From positions 1-54,637 of the forward strand of contig NZ_AZGF01000015.1 in the NCBI RefSeq assembly GCF_001434475.1: DNA of 54,637 bases, in the 5' to 3' direction. Positions 9,035 through 17,431 of the stretch are shown here, in pieces. The stretch is from Paucilactobacillus suebicus DSM 5007 = KCTC 3549. Lineage in GTDB: Bacteria > Bacillota > Bacilli > Lactobacillales > Lactobacillaceae. Both the position numbers and the translations under genes were made by a program. Each line of letters begins with the position of its first letter. Positions within the stretch are counted from its first letter, which is position 1. The notes beneath the pieces were generated by a model. The model worked only from the letters and a program-made list of their open reading frames with translations. It searched no databases and was not told the origin of the DNA.

Positions 9035-10225
9035 CTATCTACGCAATGCACTAATCTTCTCCAAGCGCATCAAACCAAACACAAGAATCAAAGCAAGCAA
9101 CGCCATCACAACGCCACCAATAGGAGTGATCATCAGACCGGCATGGGTTGCAATCTGGCCACCCGCAGAAGACCCAATCATAATTCCGATGTTAAATGCG
9201 GAAATATTGAGTGCGGAAGACATTTGAACATCGGCAGGTAAGTATTTTTCAGTCGCTTGCATTGTGTAAAGCTGTAGGCCAGGAACATTCATGAAGGCCA
9301 GAAGGCCCATTAAAATAATTAGTAGCAGTCCCATTACGTGATTATTTAACATGAACAACATTGCAATCATGATAATCATCAGGGTAAAGAACATCATAAA
9401 TAGTGCACGAAGAGTGTGGGTATCAGCCAGTCGACCACCAAGCGTATTTCCAATTGCGACAGCAACGCCATATACAATTAGTAAAATGACAACTAGCGAA
9501 GTATCCCATCCCTGCTTATTAAGAATGGTGGTTAAGAAAGTGTAGACTGGAAAACTGGCGCCATAGCCAATCGCAGTTAGAAGTAACGACATTAAAATGG
9601 CGGGTTGTCTAAATATTCTAACTAAGCTGCCACGCCTGGTTGGCGCGGGCATTGGTAATTCTTTTGGCACTAATAAGATATCGGCAATTAGACCGATAAT
9701 TCCAATTATCACAATGGTAACAAATGACATCCGCCAACTAGCATGATCACCAATAAATGTTCCTAAAGGTACGCCGGTCACAGTTGCCACGGTTAGACCG
9801 GTAAACATGGTTGCAATAGCAGAAGCTCGCTTATCCATTGGCACAACGCTAGCGGCAATTACGGTTGCAACGGTCATAAATAATCCATGAGCAAGTGCTG
9901 CAATTACCCGTCCAGCCAATAAAACTTGAAAGGTTGGAGCAACTGCCGTGACAAAGTTACCAAAAATAAAAATCATCATAATCATCATAATTAATTTTTT
10001 TCTTTCGATTTTGGCGGTTATTGTCGTAAGCAAAGGAGCACCAATCATTACACCGGCGGCATACATTGAGACTGTCAATCCAGCAGTAGATAATGAAATA
10101 CCAAATGCTTTGATGATCAGGGGCATTACACCAACACTGATGAATTCTGTTGAACCAATTGCAAATGCACTGATTGCTAACGCTAGTAGGGTTAGTGAGG
10201 GCGCAATTGTTGTTTCTCTAGTCAT
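9035..10225 (-). CDS. MFS transporter, DHA1 (AraJ/PbuE-like) efflux family
   Basis: The 396-residue protein has about 12 hydrophobic segments. Family features near the N-terminus are FAIGSTEFISVGVMPLI and the loop GAPLLTTITAKIERKK between helices 2 and 3. ALAHGLFMTVATVIAAS and GVPLGTFIGDHASWRMSF follow, as in sugar, nucleoside or drug efflux proteins such as AraJ, NepI and PbuE. The substrate is unknown. It is divergent from an HxlR regulator and shares its promoter region, so the regulator probably controls it. The ribosome site on the minus strand is AAGGAG, 8 bases before the ATG. Confidence 0.87.
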   Translation of the reverse strand: MTRETTIAPSLTLLALAISAFAIGSTEFISVGVMPLIIKAFGISLSTAGLTVSMYAAGVMIGAPLLTTITAKIERKKLIMMIMMIFIFGNFVTAVAPTFQVLLAGRVIAALAHGLFMTVATVIAASVVPMDKRASAIATMFTGLTVATVTGVPLGTFIGDHASWRMSFVTIVIIGIIGLIADILLVPKELPMPAPTRRGSLVRIFRQPAILMSLLLTAIGYGASFPVYTFLTTILNKQGWDTSLVVILLIVYGVAVAIGNTLGGRLADTHTLRALFMMFFTLMIIMIAMLFMLNNHVMGLLLIILMGLLAFMNVPGLQLYTMQATEKYLPADVQMSSALNISAFNIGIMIGSSAGGQIATHAGLMITPIGGVVMALLALILVFGLMRLEKISALRR

Positions 10226-10250
10226 AATTAATCTCCTTACAATAAGTTAG

Positions 10251-10305
10251 TTGAATTGTCGACAAGAATTAATTATACTAAGTACATTCAAAAAGACAAT
10301 TACGC
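10251..10305. promoter_or_regulatory. Back-to-back promoters of the MFS and HxlR genes with palindrome
   Basis: Plus strand: TTGAAT (10251-10256), 17 bases, TATACT (10274-10279). Minus strand: TTGTCT, 16 bases, TATAAT, whose -10 covers 10272-10277. The two -10 boxes overlap, so only one direction can be open at a time. The 10-bp palindrome TTGTCGACAA (10256-10265) lies in the spacer of the plus promoter and is a candidate HxlR operator. Confidence 0.6.
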
Positions 10306-10351
10306 ACTAAAAAGTGCTGTAGTTACCAAAAAGTTCCTATGGAGGACCACA

Positions 10352-10729
10352 ATGACTAAAACATACAATATTGGTGTTGAAGCAACGATGGAAGTAATTG
10401 GTGGTAAGTGGAAGTCAATCATTCTGTGTCATTTACGTCACGACACAATGCGTACCGGTGAGTTAAGACGGGCAATTCCACAAATTACTCAAAAAATGCT
10501 TACTCAACAGCTTAGAGAACTAGAATCTGATGGCATCGTTTGCCGTCATGTGTATAATCAGGTTCCACCAAAGGTTGAATATTCGTTATCAGAACGCGGT
10601 GAAAGTCTAAATCTGATTTTGAATAAATTATGTAAGTGGGGCGAACAACAGATTGATGATCGTCGTGCAAATGGTGAAGAAATTACTTTACTGCATCGCG
10701 ATGATGTTAAATTACAATCAACTAAGTAA
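10352..10729 (+). CDS. HxlR family transcriptional regulator
   Basis: The start is ATG 10352 behind TGGAGG; the longer frame from 10256 runs through the promoter and has no ribosome site. The 125-residue winged-helix protein has the HxlR pattern: a helix with VIGGKWKSIILCHL, then TGELRRAIPQITQKMLTQQLRELESDGIV as the DNA-reading helices and wing. Two cysteines (in LCHL and GIVCRH) could sense redox or electrophiles as in HypR and YodB, which is a guess. It is divergent from the MFS exporter, its likely target. A terminator follows. Confidence 0.88.
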   Translation: MTKTYNIGVEATMEVIGGKWKSIILCHLRHDTMRTGELRRAIPQITQKMLTQQLRELESDGIVCRHVYNQVPPKVEYSLSERGESLNLILNKLCKWGEQQIDDRRANGEEITLLHRDDVKLQSTK

Positions 10730-10734
10730 GCTAA

Positions 10735-10781
10735 AAGTGCTGTGATATCAGTATTTGATAGTCATGGCATATTTTTTAAAA
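10735..10781 (+). terminator. Terminator after the HxlR gene
   Basis: TGCTGTGA-TATCA pairs with TGATA-G-TCATGGCA (two G.U pairs, one bulge), followed by TATTTTTT. Confidence 0.6.
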
Positions 10782-10797
10782 ATATAGTTAGTTTTTA

Positions 10798-10845
10798 TTG
10801 ACATTATCTAACTAACTGATTATACTATGCATTGTTAGTTAGATA
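10798..10845 (+). promoter_or_regulatory. Promoter P1 with inverted-repeat operator upstream of the marR gene
   Basis: TTGACA (10798-10803), 17 bases, TATACT (10821-10826). A perfect 12-bp inverted repeat TATCTAACTAAC (10805-10816) / GTTAGTTAGATA (10834-10845) surrounds the -10 box. Further single GTTAGTT half-sites lie on both sides. This is the arrangement of a MarR autorepressor site. Confidence 0.75.
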
Positions 10846-10938
10846 AGATGCAAACTAACTAAATCATAATAGGTTCAAGGAGATGTTTTATACTAGGTTG
10901 ATCAATGAACCAAATTAAAGATATTCTTTGAATTAATG

Positions 10939-10982
10939 GTTAGTTTTAATTGACAACAACTAACTAACTAACGAATTATACT
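10939..10982 (+). promoter_or_regulatory. Second operator and possible promoter P2 next to the marR gene
   Basis: GTTAGTT (10939-10945) and AACTAAC (10958-10964) form a second dyad of the same half-sites, overlapping TTGACA (10950-10955). A TATACT lies at 10977-10982, but the 21-base spacing is too long for a normal promoter. P2 may be weak, or this may act only as an operator. Between P1 and P2 I see no convincing gene. Confidence 0.5.
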
Positions 10983-11020
10983 AACGACACTTTAAATTAA
11001 AAACAAGAGAGGTAATTAAT

Positions 11021-11698
11021 ATGACAACATATAATTCACAAGATTTACTTAATGAATTTGGACGCTTAATGAGAACATTCCGCAATCGTGGCTTTTCTGC
11101 CGTATCTAGTCAAACACGTCAATTTTGGGCAAAGCAACCGCAAAAAGGTCAAATGAGAGTTCTGTTTCTTCTGGACAAACATGATAAATTGACGAACTCA
11201 CAGATTGTTGATGAACTCGACATCCGTCCAAGCTCAGTCAGTGTGATGGTTAAAAAACTTGAAGATGATGGTCTAGTTGAGCGTCATGATTCAGCCGAGG
11301 ATAAGCGGGTTAGCTTTATTTCACTGAGTGACAAGGGCCATGAATTATTGCAGAGTTCCCACGACTTCAAAGCAGAGTTTTCTGATTCATTGTTTGATGG
11401 CTTAAACGATGAGGAGAAAGAAGAGTTTGGCAAGTTGCTGGCTAAGCTGACAGATAGCCTGGATGAAAAATTTGCCAAGTGGGATGACGGTGAAGAACGA
11501 CCAGACTTCTTTGATAATGCACCATATCAATTCTTTGGTGGTCATGGAGACCAACACGGATTCAATATGAATGGTCATCCACGCGGCCACGGACGTGGTC
11601 AATTTGGCGGATCGCGTAATGGATTTGGTTTTGGTCGTGGCGGATTTGGTGATGGATTTGATTCGTCCGAAGGTGGATTTGAGGATCCACGCAGATAG
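11021..11698 (+). CDS. MarR family regulator with Gly/His/Arg-rich C-terminal tail
   Basis: Residues 1-150 are a MarR winged-helix protein: LTNSQIVDELDIRPSSVSVM is the recognition helix region and LVERHDSAEDKRVSFISLS the wing with the conserved D-x-R. From about residue 165 a tail rich in Gly, His, Phe, Asn and Arg follows (for example GGHGDQHGFN and RGGFGDGFDSSEGG). Ordinary MarR proteins are about 140-160 residues, so the tail is an addition of about 60. It heads an operon with an ABC exporter and a monooxygenase, and the operators upstream suggest autorepression. The tail could bind metal or nucleic acid; that is inference. Confidence 0.88.
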   Translation: MTTYNSQDLLNEFGRLMRTFRNRGFSAVSSQTRQFWAKQPQKGQMRVLFLLDKHDKLTNSQIVDELDIRPSSVSVMVKKLEDDGLVERHDSAEDKRVSFISLSDKGHELLQSSHDFKAEFSDSLFDGLNDEEKEEFGKLLAKLTDSLDEKFAKWDDGEERPDFFDNAPYQFFGGHGDQHGFNMNGHPRGHGRGQFGGSRNGFGFGRGGFGDGFDSSEGGFEDPRR

Positions 11699-11726
11699 AA
11701 ATTTTGGCATGAGGAGATAAAGAACA

Positions 11727-13511
11727 ATGCAAAGAGCACAAGCAGCACCACGGACCGGCGCACGTCAGCCCTATGAATTTAAAAAACAAAAATTTAACTT
11801 TAAGGATTTTGCTAAATTAATTGGTAGAATCAAACCACATTTTTGGCAATTAGGCGTTGGATTAACGTTGGGTTTGGTGGCAACGGGGATGCAGTTGGCA
11901 GTACCGCAATTTGCCAAGAATTTGATTAACCAGCTTGGTCATTCAATGAATCCATCGTTGATTGCACTTGTGATTGGATTCTTTGTCTTTAGTGCATTGA
12001 TTAGTGCATTTTCAGGCAGTATTTTAGGATTCTTTGGTGAGGATGTAGTTCAAAAATTACGTCAATTTCTGTGGAATAAGATTTTAAAATTACCTGTCTC
12101 CTACTTTGACGAGACTCGTTCGGGTGAAATATCATCACGTTTGATCAATGATACTTCACAAGTTAAAGATCTACTGGCAAATTCAATGCCAAGCATGGTA
12201 ACTTCCATTTTACAATTGGTCGGTGCATTAGTATTGATGCTACTAATGGACTGGAAGATGACAATTGTCATGTTTGTTGCAGTACCGCTGGTTTTGATGT
12301 TGATGATGCCAGTTATCAATCAGTCACATAAGATTTCGATTGCTCGTCAGGATGCATTGGCAGATTTTAACGGTCAATCAAGTGAAATCTTGAGTGATAT
12401 TCGGCTAGTAAAATCTTCAACTGCTGAAGACTTGGAACGAGAAGATGGTCACAGTAAAATTGACCGTCTTTACAAGATTGGCTTAAAGGAAGCCGTTTAT
12501 GACTCTATTGCTAGCCCACTGATGCAGATGATGATGATGGGCATGATGGTTGGTATGTTAATTTACGGCGCTAATCGGGTAGCTAACGGGACTATGACTT
12601 TTGGTACACTGATCTCATTTTTGATGTATCTAACACAAATGATTGGACCATTTACGCAGTTAAGCCAGTTCTTTAATGATATGGCTAAGGCTAGTGGTTC
12701 AACTGCTAGAATTCAGGAACTATTAAGAGCAACTGAAGAAGACCAGGAGACTGGTGATAGCCTTGATATGGATGGACAAGAATTATCAGTGAATCATGTT
12801 GATTTTTCATACGATAAAGATCACCAAGTTTTACATGATGTCTCATTTTCTGCAAAGCCAAACACGGTTGTTGCGTTTGCCGGACCTTCTGGCGGTGGTA
12901 AATCAACAATTTTCGGCCTATTGGAACGTTATTACGATCCAGATAAGGGCCAAATCAAAATTGGTAATACCGAGATTGATGATGTTAACTTAAACAACTG
13001 GCGTAGTCAAATTGGGATGGTTAGTCAAGATGCGGCTATTATGGCTGGCACAATTCGCTACAATTTGACTTATGGATTAGATGGTGAATACACCGATGAA
13101 CAGTTGTGGAATGTACTAGATATGGCATATGCTAAAGGATTTGTCGAAGAGATGCCTGACGGATTAGATACAGAAGTTGGCGAACGCGGAATTAAAGTTT
13201 CCGGTGGGCAACGCCAGCGTTTAGCAATTGCTCGTGCGTTCTTGCGAGATCCAAAGATTTTAATGCTTGATGAAGCAACTGCTAGTTTGGATTCAGAATC
13301 AGAAATGATGGTCCAAAAGGCTCTTGAAAAATTGATGCGTGGACGAACAACTCTAGTGATTGCTCACCGTCTGAGCACAATTGTAGATGCTAATCAGATT
13401 TACTTTATTGAAGACGATCATGTCAGTGGTCACGGTACTCACAAGGAGTTAATTGATGAATTGCCACTCTATAAAGAGTATGTTGAAAATCAAATGACGG
13501 CTGCTGCCTAA
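11727..13511 (+). CDS. ABC multidrug-type exporter, fused permease-ATPase
   Basis: The 594-residue half-transporter has six membrane helices in residues 30-330, with the type I exporter segment ETRSGEISSRLINDTSQVKDLL. The ATPase follows, with Walker A GPSGGGKST at residues 386-394, signature SGGQRQR, Walker B ILMLDEATASLD and switch His in VIAHRLS. It resembles BmrA/LmrA-type homodimeric exporters. It lies 28 bases after the marR gene under the same operators, so it is probably derepressed by the ligand it exports. AGGAG is 10 bases before the ATG. The N-terminal 30 residues are basic and Ala/Arg-rich. Confidence 0.92.
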   Translation: MQRAQAAPRTGARQPYEFKKQKFNFKDFAKLIGRIKPHFWQLGVGLTLGLVATGMQLAVPQFAKNLINQLGHSMNPSLIALVIGFFVFSALISAFSGSILGFFGEDVVQKLRQFLWNKILKLPVSYFDETRSGEISSRLINDTSQVKDLLANSMPSMVTSILQLVGALVLMLLMDWKMTIVMFVAVPLVLMLMMPVINQSHKISIARQDALADFNGQSSEILSDIRLVKSSTAEDLEREDGHSKIDRLYKIGLKEAVYDSIASPLMQMMMMGMMVGMLIYGANRVANGTMTFGTLISFLMYLTQMIGPFTQLSQFFNDMAKASGSTARIQELLRATEEDQETGDSLDMDGQELSVNHVDFSYDKDHQVLHDVSFSAKPNTVVAFAGPSGGGKSTIFGLLERYYDPDKGQIKIGNTEIDDVNLNNWRSQIGMVSQDAAIMAGTIRYNLTYGLDGEYTDEQLWNVLDMAYAKGFVEEMPDGLDTEVGERGIKVSGGQRQRLAIARAFLRDPKILMLDEATASLDSESEMMVQKALEKLMRGRTTLVIAHRLSTIVDANQIYFIEDDHVSGHGTHKELIDELPLYKEYVENQMTAAA

Positions 13512-13527
13512 AGAGAATTGGATAGTG

Positions 13528-13827
13528 ATGAACATGAATGAAGCAACAATTAAAGTAGTTGTTAGGTTGAAAACAACAGAAAAAGATTTAGCTGAGGCTA
13601 CTAGAATTTTAACTGATCTCGTGAAACCAACAAGGTCAAATCCAGGTAATATTGAATTTCGCGTTCTTCAAGACACAAATGATGCAACACAGTTTACGTT
13701 GATTGAAAATTGGAAGAGCATGGCAGCTGTTGATTCACACGCTAAGGAAGATTACATGGCTGAATTTACAGCGAAGAAAGATCAACTTTTTCCAATTTCG
13801 ACAGGTGAAATTGTACGAGAGTTTTAG
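13528..13827 (+). CDS. Antibiotic biosynthesis monooxygenase (ABM) domain protein
   Basis: The product is about 99 residues, a dimeric ferredoxin-like ABM-fold protein. TIKVVVRLKTTEKDLAEATR opens it, with IEFRVLQDTNDATQFTLIENW as the central strand-Trp motif and a late FTAKKDQLF helix. Such proteins oxidise quinone-like molecules or act as stress-related small monooxygenases; the substrate here is unknown. It follows the ABC exporter by 13 bases and ends the operon, so it may detoxify the exported compound. The start may instead be GTG 13525 or ATG 13534; the ribosome site AAGAG is weak and suggests translational coupling. Confidence 0.78.
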   Translation: MNMNEATIKVVVRLKTTEKDLAEATRILTDLVKPTRSNPGNIEFRVLQDTNDATQFTLIENWKSMAAVDSHAKEDYMAEFTAKKDQLFPISTGEIVREF

Positions 13828-13829
13828 AC

Positions 13830-13865
13830 TAAAAAAGCCATTCCGATTTGGAATGGCTTTTTCTT
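13830..13865. terminator. Bidirectional terminator between convergent operons
   Basis: AAAAAAGCCATTCC / GGAATGGCTTTTT around GATTT. Serves both the plus-strand monooxygenase operon and the minus-strand gene ending at 13864. Confidence 0.88.
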
Positions 13866-14091
13866 ACAATCTTTTCTGTACCTTGTATTCTTTTGGATGC
13901 TTGTCGTGATCTTTAGGTAACGCATCGTTAGCGTAAAAAATAGCATATTCTTCATCATCTGGACCCTTAGCGATGACTAATTCATCAGCCCTTTTTTCAC
14001 TCTTGTAGATTTGGCCCTTTCGAACTGCTTCGTTGTAGTCATGAATATTGGCGATTGAATCACCAGGGTTAAAGAAAATACGATCTGCCAT
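13864..14091 (-). CDS. Small hypothetical protein, 75 residues
   Basis: AAAGGAG lies 8 bases before the minus-strand ATG, which supports real translation. The product is highly charged (MADRIFFNPGDSIANIHDY... ending EYKVQKRL), has no signal peptide or membrane helix, and I do not recognise its family. It lies 21 bases after the PEBP-family gene, in the same direction, so the two likely form one transcript that ends at the terminator at 13830-13865. Confidence 0.7.
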   Translation of the reverse strand: MADRIFFNPGDSIANIHDYNEAVRKGQIYKSEKRADELVIAKGPDDEEYAIFYANDALPKDHDKHPKEYKVQKRL

Positions 14092-14112
14092 TTTACTCAG
14101 CTCCTTTGCAGT

Positions 14113-14622
14113 TTACTTACGACTGATCACATCTTGACTGACAGAGTCAATGATGTGACCTTCACTAGCGTGATAAAACTCGTTTAACCAGTAGCCCTCG
14201 TGTAGAGGTAGCTCGGTATCTAGTGCGTAGACAGTTAGCGTGTACGCATGATCACTATTTGGGGGAGTTGGTCCAGTATAGCCTTGGCTTGATTTTGGAT
14301 CAGTTTCTCCGACAAGGTGCCCTGCGGAACTATTTTTACCTTGGGTCATATCGAAATCATGATGACGACTGGCATCAGCTGGAAATTCGGTAATCGATGG
14401 ATCAATGTTAACGGCGGTCCAATGAATCCAAGTGAAGCCGGCCACTGGAATAGAATCATGATCGATAAAACGAATTGCTAATGTTTTAGTGCCGGCCGGG
14501 ACGTCACTGATCGAAAATGGAAATGAAACAACAGGACGGCCGTTATATCGGTCCGCCTCATCCGCATATTTACCATAGCGATCAGGTAATAAATTATTTT
14601 CGGTAGGAATATTAACTTGCAT
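14113..14622 (-). CDS. YbhB/YbcL-type phosphatidylethanolamine-binding family protein
   Basis: The start is the ATG at 14622 (minus) behind AAGGAGG; a longer frame to 14658 has no ribosome site. The 169-residue product shows the PEBP pattern: SFPFSISDVPAGTKTLAIRF, the ligand-pocket D-H-D in RFIDHDSIPVAGFTWIHW, and the second motif YTGPTPPNSDHAYTLTVYAL. Bacterial members are cytosolic with no firmly established ligand. It is followed by a small unknown gene. Confidence 0.88.
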   Translation of the reverse strand: MQVNIPTENNLLPDRYGKYADEADRYNGRPVVSFPFSISDVPAGTKTLAIRFIDHDSIPVAGFTWIHWTAVNIDPSITEFPADASRHHDFDMTQGKNSSAGHLVGETDPKSSQGYTGPTPPNSDHAYTLTVYALDTELPLHEGYWLNEFYHASEGHIIDSVSQDVISRK

Positions 14623-14705
14623 GAAATGGCCTCCTTGATACGATTTTGTTAATTTCATTATACCTTTTTTTACTTGTTAAGTGATAGTGATTCAAAATTA
14701 AGTGC

Positions 14706-14734
14706 TTGACTTTTATAATCGCACGATATATTCT
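14706..14734 (+). promoter_or_regulatory. Promoter of the trpEG transcription unit
   Basis: TTGACT (14706-14711), 17 bases, TATTCT (14729-14734), just before the first T-box leader. Confidence 0.6.
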
Positions 14735-14896
14735 ATTGCTAATTTAATATTCGTCCACATTAAACCAATGAAGTGGAGATCAAGGTAGTTGTGCACGCAC
14801 AGAGAGTTGACGCAGCTGAGAGTTCAATCGAACGCAGACTACTAAATGGACCACGGAGGGAGTGACGAAAAGATTAGGTGATTTGCCAGGTGATGA

Positions 14897-14991
14897 ACAG
14901 AGCGTTTTGACATTGAGGACTAACGTTGATTACGGGACGGTCGCGAAGCGATCGTTTCGGAATCAGTGTTAGCAGCAGATGTCAGCTCTGT
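14897..14991 (+). other. Inserted hairpin in T-box leader 1, with GTTT bulge
   Basis: ACAGAGC (14897-14903), a GTTT bulge (14904-14907), TGACAT (14908-14913), then ATGTCA (14979-14984) and GCTCTGT (14985-14991). The bulge has nothing opposite it. The interior has CTAACGTTGATT facing AATCAGTGTTAG, and CGATCG stems. The fold is the same as in the intergenic hairpin elements of this window. Confidence 0.65.
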
Positions 14992-15256
14992 GAATCCAGT
15001 TATGATTACCTAATCCGATTACCTCACTACGTTAAGCACGCGTCAGTTGCTAGGAATGTGTTTGCATTTCGTTAATGGAGAGTAGAAGAGTTTGAGGCTG
15101 AATGGCCGAAACGTGTTCGATGAACGTGATCCCTATCGGATAAGGAAATTAAATATCAATCGCCAAGAGCGCGATCAATATTCAATCTCCTTATCCCACG
15201 GGATCAGCCCCGTTCATCTCACACTCTTTTAAAATAAGGTGGCACCGCGGAAAAAT

Positions 15257-15304
15257 AATCCGTCCTTATAACAAGCATTGTTTGTTATGTGGACGGATTT
15301 TTTG
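15257..15304 (+). terminator. T-box 1 regulated terminator
   Basis: ATCCGTCC-TTATAACAA / TTGTTAT-GTGGACGGAT followed by a T-run. The 5' half overlaps the region needed for the antiterminator formed with the T-box sequence. Confidence 0.88.
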
Positions 15305-15334
15305 TTACCTACAATTTGAAAAGAGGTTATCGCG

Positions 15335-16774
15335 ATGCAACCAGCTATTAAAGATTTACGCAAATATGCTAAAGATTATCAGTATGTGCCAGTTAAAATT
15401 GAAGCCGAAATACCTGACTTTGATGTATATCAAATCACCGACTATTTGGACCAGTATTATGATACGTGTTGTCAATTAACGATTAATAATCATGATCAGA
15501 AAAAAGTTACCTATTTGGCGGTTAATCCTAGTCAAGAAATTATTGTGGAAGAAGACCAGGTATTAGTTAATGGTGAACCGCAACAATTTAGCTCTCACGA
15601 CTATATTACTGGCCTATTGCAGCAATATAAAACACCAAAATTAAAGGGGATGCCACCATTTAGTGGTGGGCTAATTGGCTACTTTGCATACGAATATATT
15701 AAGTTAGCTGTAACCAAATTACAGAAGCTTCGTCGTTTACCAGATCATCAACCATTAGCACGCTTGTTACTTGCGGATACTGTGATTGCTTACGATCATG
15801 AACGTCAGGTGTGTGAGTTCATCAAGGTAATTAACACGGAAGATTTAGATGATAGTTACGAACAAGCTGAAAAACAGCTGACGGTTTTGAAAAATACCCT
15901 GACTCAAATTCCACATCATGAACTTCAAAATTTCAACCTGCTAACTGATTTTCAACCAAGGTTTACGCTTTCCCAATATAGCAAAGGTGTTGAAGAAATT
16001 CGTAAAGAAATTGAACAAGGTGAGGTCTTTCAACTCATCTATTCAAATCCTCAACATGCACGACTAACCGGCAATTTGGTTCGCGTTGCACAACAATTAG
16101 CAAAGGATAATCCTTCACCATATGAGTTTTATTTTCATCAGGGAGACTACCAAGCTGCGGTTGCCTCACCAGAAACATTGGTCAGGCGAGAAAACGATAA
16201 ATTGCTGACTTATCCTCTAGCTGGAACACGGCGCCGTGGTAAGACTAAAGAAGAGGATGAAGCATTCGAAAAGGAATTAACCACTAGTACCAAGGAACTA
16301 TCAGAACACAATATGTTGGTTGATTTAGGACGAAATGATTTGGGACAAGTCAGCAAAATCGGGACAGTCAACGTGACTAGTCATGCCCAAATTCTCAAGT
16401 TTTCACAGGTCATGCATCTTGGTTCAACGGTTGAATCAACAGCGTTGGATGACTTGAATGCCATTGATTTATTGGATTCTGTCTTTCCTGCAGGTACTCT
16501 ATCAGGCGCACCTAAGGTTCATGCAATCGAATTAATTTATCAACATGAACGGATTACGCGAGGACTTTATGGCGGATGTTTTGGATATTTTGATTTCAAC
16601 GGGGATGTCGATATGGCGATAGGTATTCGTCTAATTTACACCCAGCGGGATCAGGCAACTATTCATTCAGGAGCTGGAATTGTTGCCGATAGTGACGACA
16701 AGCATGAATTCCAAGAATGCTTTAATAAAGCACGTGCTGTCAATTTAGCAGTTACCAAAGCCGAGGAGGGATAA
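15335..16774 (+). CDS. trpE: Anthranilate synthase component I
   Basis: The 479-residue enzyme makes anthranilate from chorismate with ammonia supplied by TrpG. Chorismate-binding enzyme motifs are present: FSGGLIGYFAYEYIK, SPETLVRREND, the magnesium and chorismate site LAGTRRRGKTKEEDEAFEKE, VDLGRNDLGQVSK, PAGTLSGAPKVHAIELI and SGAGIVADSD. It is shorter than enteric TrpE (about 520) but normal for lactobacilli. AAGAGG precedes the ATG. Its stop is 2 bases before the trpG start, so the two subunits are made together. The 5' context GCGATG...CCAGCTA is partly repeated downstream at 18011-18035. Confidence 0.95.
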   Translation: MQPAIKDLRKYAKDYQYVPVKIEAEIPDFDVYQITDYLDQYYDTCCQLTINNHDQKKVTYLAVNPSQEIIVEEDQVLVNGEPQQFSSHDYITGLLQQYKTPKLKGMPPFSGGLIGYFAYEYIKLAVTKLQKLRRLPDHQPLARLLLADTVIAYDHERQVCEFIKVINTEDLDDSYEQAEKQLTVLKNTLTQIPHHELQNFNLLTDFQPRFTLSQYSKGVEEIRKEIEQGEVFQLIYSNPQHARLTGNLVRVAQQLAKDNPSPYEFYFHQGDYQAAVASPETLVRRENDKLLTYPLAGTRRRGKTKEEDEAFEKELTTSTKELSEHNMLVDLGRNDLGQVSKIGTVNVTSHAQILKFSQVMHLGSTVESTALDDLNAIDLLDSVFPAGTLSGAPKVHAIELIYQHERITRGLYGGCFGYFDFNGDVDMAIGIRLIYTQRDQATIHSGAGIVADSDDKHEFQECFNKARAVNLAVTKAEEG

Positions 16775-16776
16775 CC

Positions 16777-17367
16777 ATGAAAGTTTTAATCGATAATTAC
16801 GACAGTTTTACCTACAATTTGTATCAGTTGATCGGGTCATTTGACCCTGACATTGTGGTCGTGAAAAACGATGAAATTACTCTAGATGAGTTAAAAAAGA
16901 TGAACCCCACTCATTTGATTTTATCACCAGGTCCCGGTCGTCCTGAAGATTCAGGTATCAGTTTGGCAGCGGCTCGTTACTACGCTAATAGAATCCCCAT
17001 TTTAGGCGTTTGCATGGGACTGGAAGTGTTAGCAGACGCATTAGGTGGTCGATTGAAGTTAGCCAATACATTAATGCATGGTAAATCAGACAAGATTACT
17101 TTAGATACCAGTGATCCATTATTTGATGGATGCGAAAAGACGGCAACGGTGGCTCGTTATCATTCACTTGTTGCTGATTTAGATACGCTGCCGGGCATCT
17201 TCGACGTGCCGGCTCTATCGAGTGATGGTGATATTATGGCTTTAACCATTCCATCGATGAATATCTACAGTGTTCAATTTCATCCTGAATCAGTCATGAC
17301 TGATCCAAAACTGGGCAGTCAGATTATAAAGAATTTTTTGAAGTGCAATGCTACTGTGACAGCATAA
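16777..17367 (+). CDS. trpG: Anthranilate synthase component II (glutamine amidotransferase)
   Basis: The 196-residue class I glutamine amidotransferase has the catalytic triad visible: Cys in GVCMGLEVL, and His and Glu in VQFHPESV. The oxyanion segment LSPGPGRPEDSG is present. It passes ammonia to TrpE. GGAGGG lies in the trpE end, 7 bases before the ATG. Unlike many trp operons, trpD does not follow directly: a promoter and a second T-box leader of about 590 bases intervene. Confidence 0.95.
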   Translation: MKVLIDNYDSFTYNLYQLIGSFDPDIVVVKNDEITLDELKKMNPTHLILSPGPGRPEDSGISLAAARYYANRIPILGVCMGLEVLADALGGRLKLANTLMHGKSDKITLDTSDPLFDGCEKTATVARYHSLVADLDTLPGIFDVPALSSDGDIMALTIPSMNIYSVQFHPESVMTDPKLGSQIIKNFLKCNATVTA

Positions 17368-17402
17368 CTAACAGTTTATAAAATAAAAATGAAATTAAAG
17401 TG

Positions 17403-17431
17403 TTGACAGATTTCTAATTATGCTCTAACAT
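17403..17431 (+). promoter_or_regulatory. Internal promoter of the trpDCFBA unit
   Basis: TTGACA (17403-17408), 17 bases, TAACAT (17426-17431). It lies 36 bases after the trpG stop and immediately before the second T-box. No terminator is visible between trpG and this promoter. Confidence 0.6.

Larger units (their letters stand above)
14745..15304 (+). ncRNA. Tryptophan T-box leader 1 (upstream of trpE)
   Basis: Stem I begins near ATGAAGTGGAGATCAAG and has the distal-loop pattern AGAGAGTTG...GCTGAGAG. A TGG specifier at 14847-14849 is followed by ACCAC. A Stem II-like GAGAGTAGAAGAG follows at about 15081-15093. The T-box sequence AAGGTGGCACCGCGG is at 15236-15250, with a competing terminator at the end. 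Uncharged tRNA-Trp should stabilise the antiterminator and allow trpEG transcription. At about 560 bases it is roughly twice the usual T-box length. The extra sequence includes a hairpin at 14897-14991 and a large stem (GATCCC...GGGATC, CTTAT repeats) at about 15130-15210. Confidence 0.9.

Noticed and set aside
10256-10351. Upstream extension of the HxlR gene
   Set aside because: The extended frame runs through the divergent promoters and lacks a ribosome site, whereas ATG 10352 has TGGAGG.
10855-10990. Short leader frame in the P1 transcript before the marR gene
   Set aside because: Only 11- or 7-codon frames exist, with the ribosome site overlapping or too far; no support.
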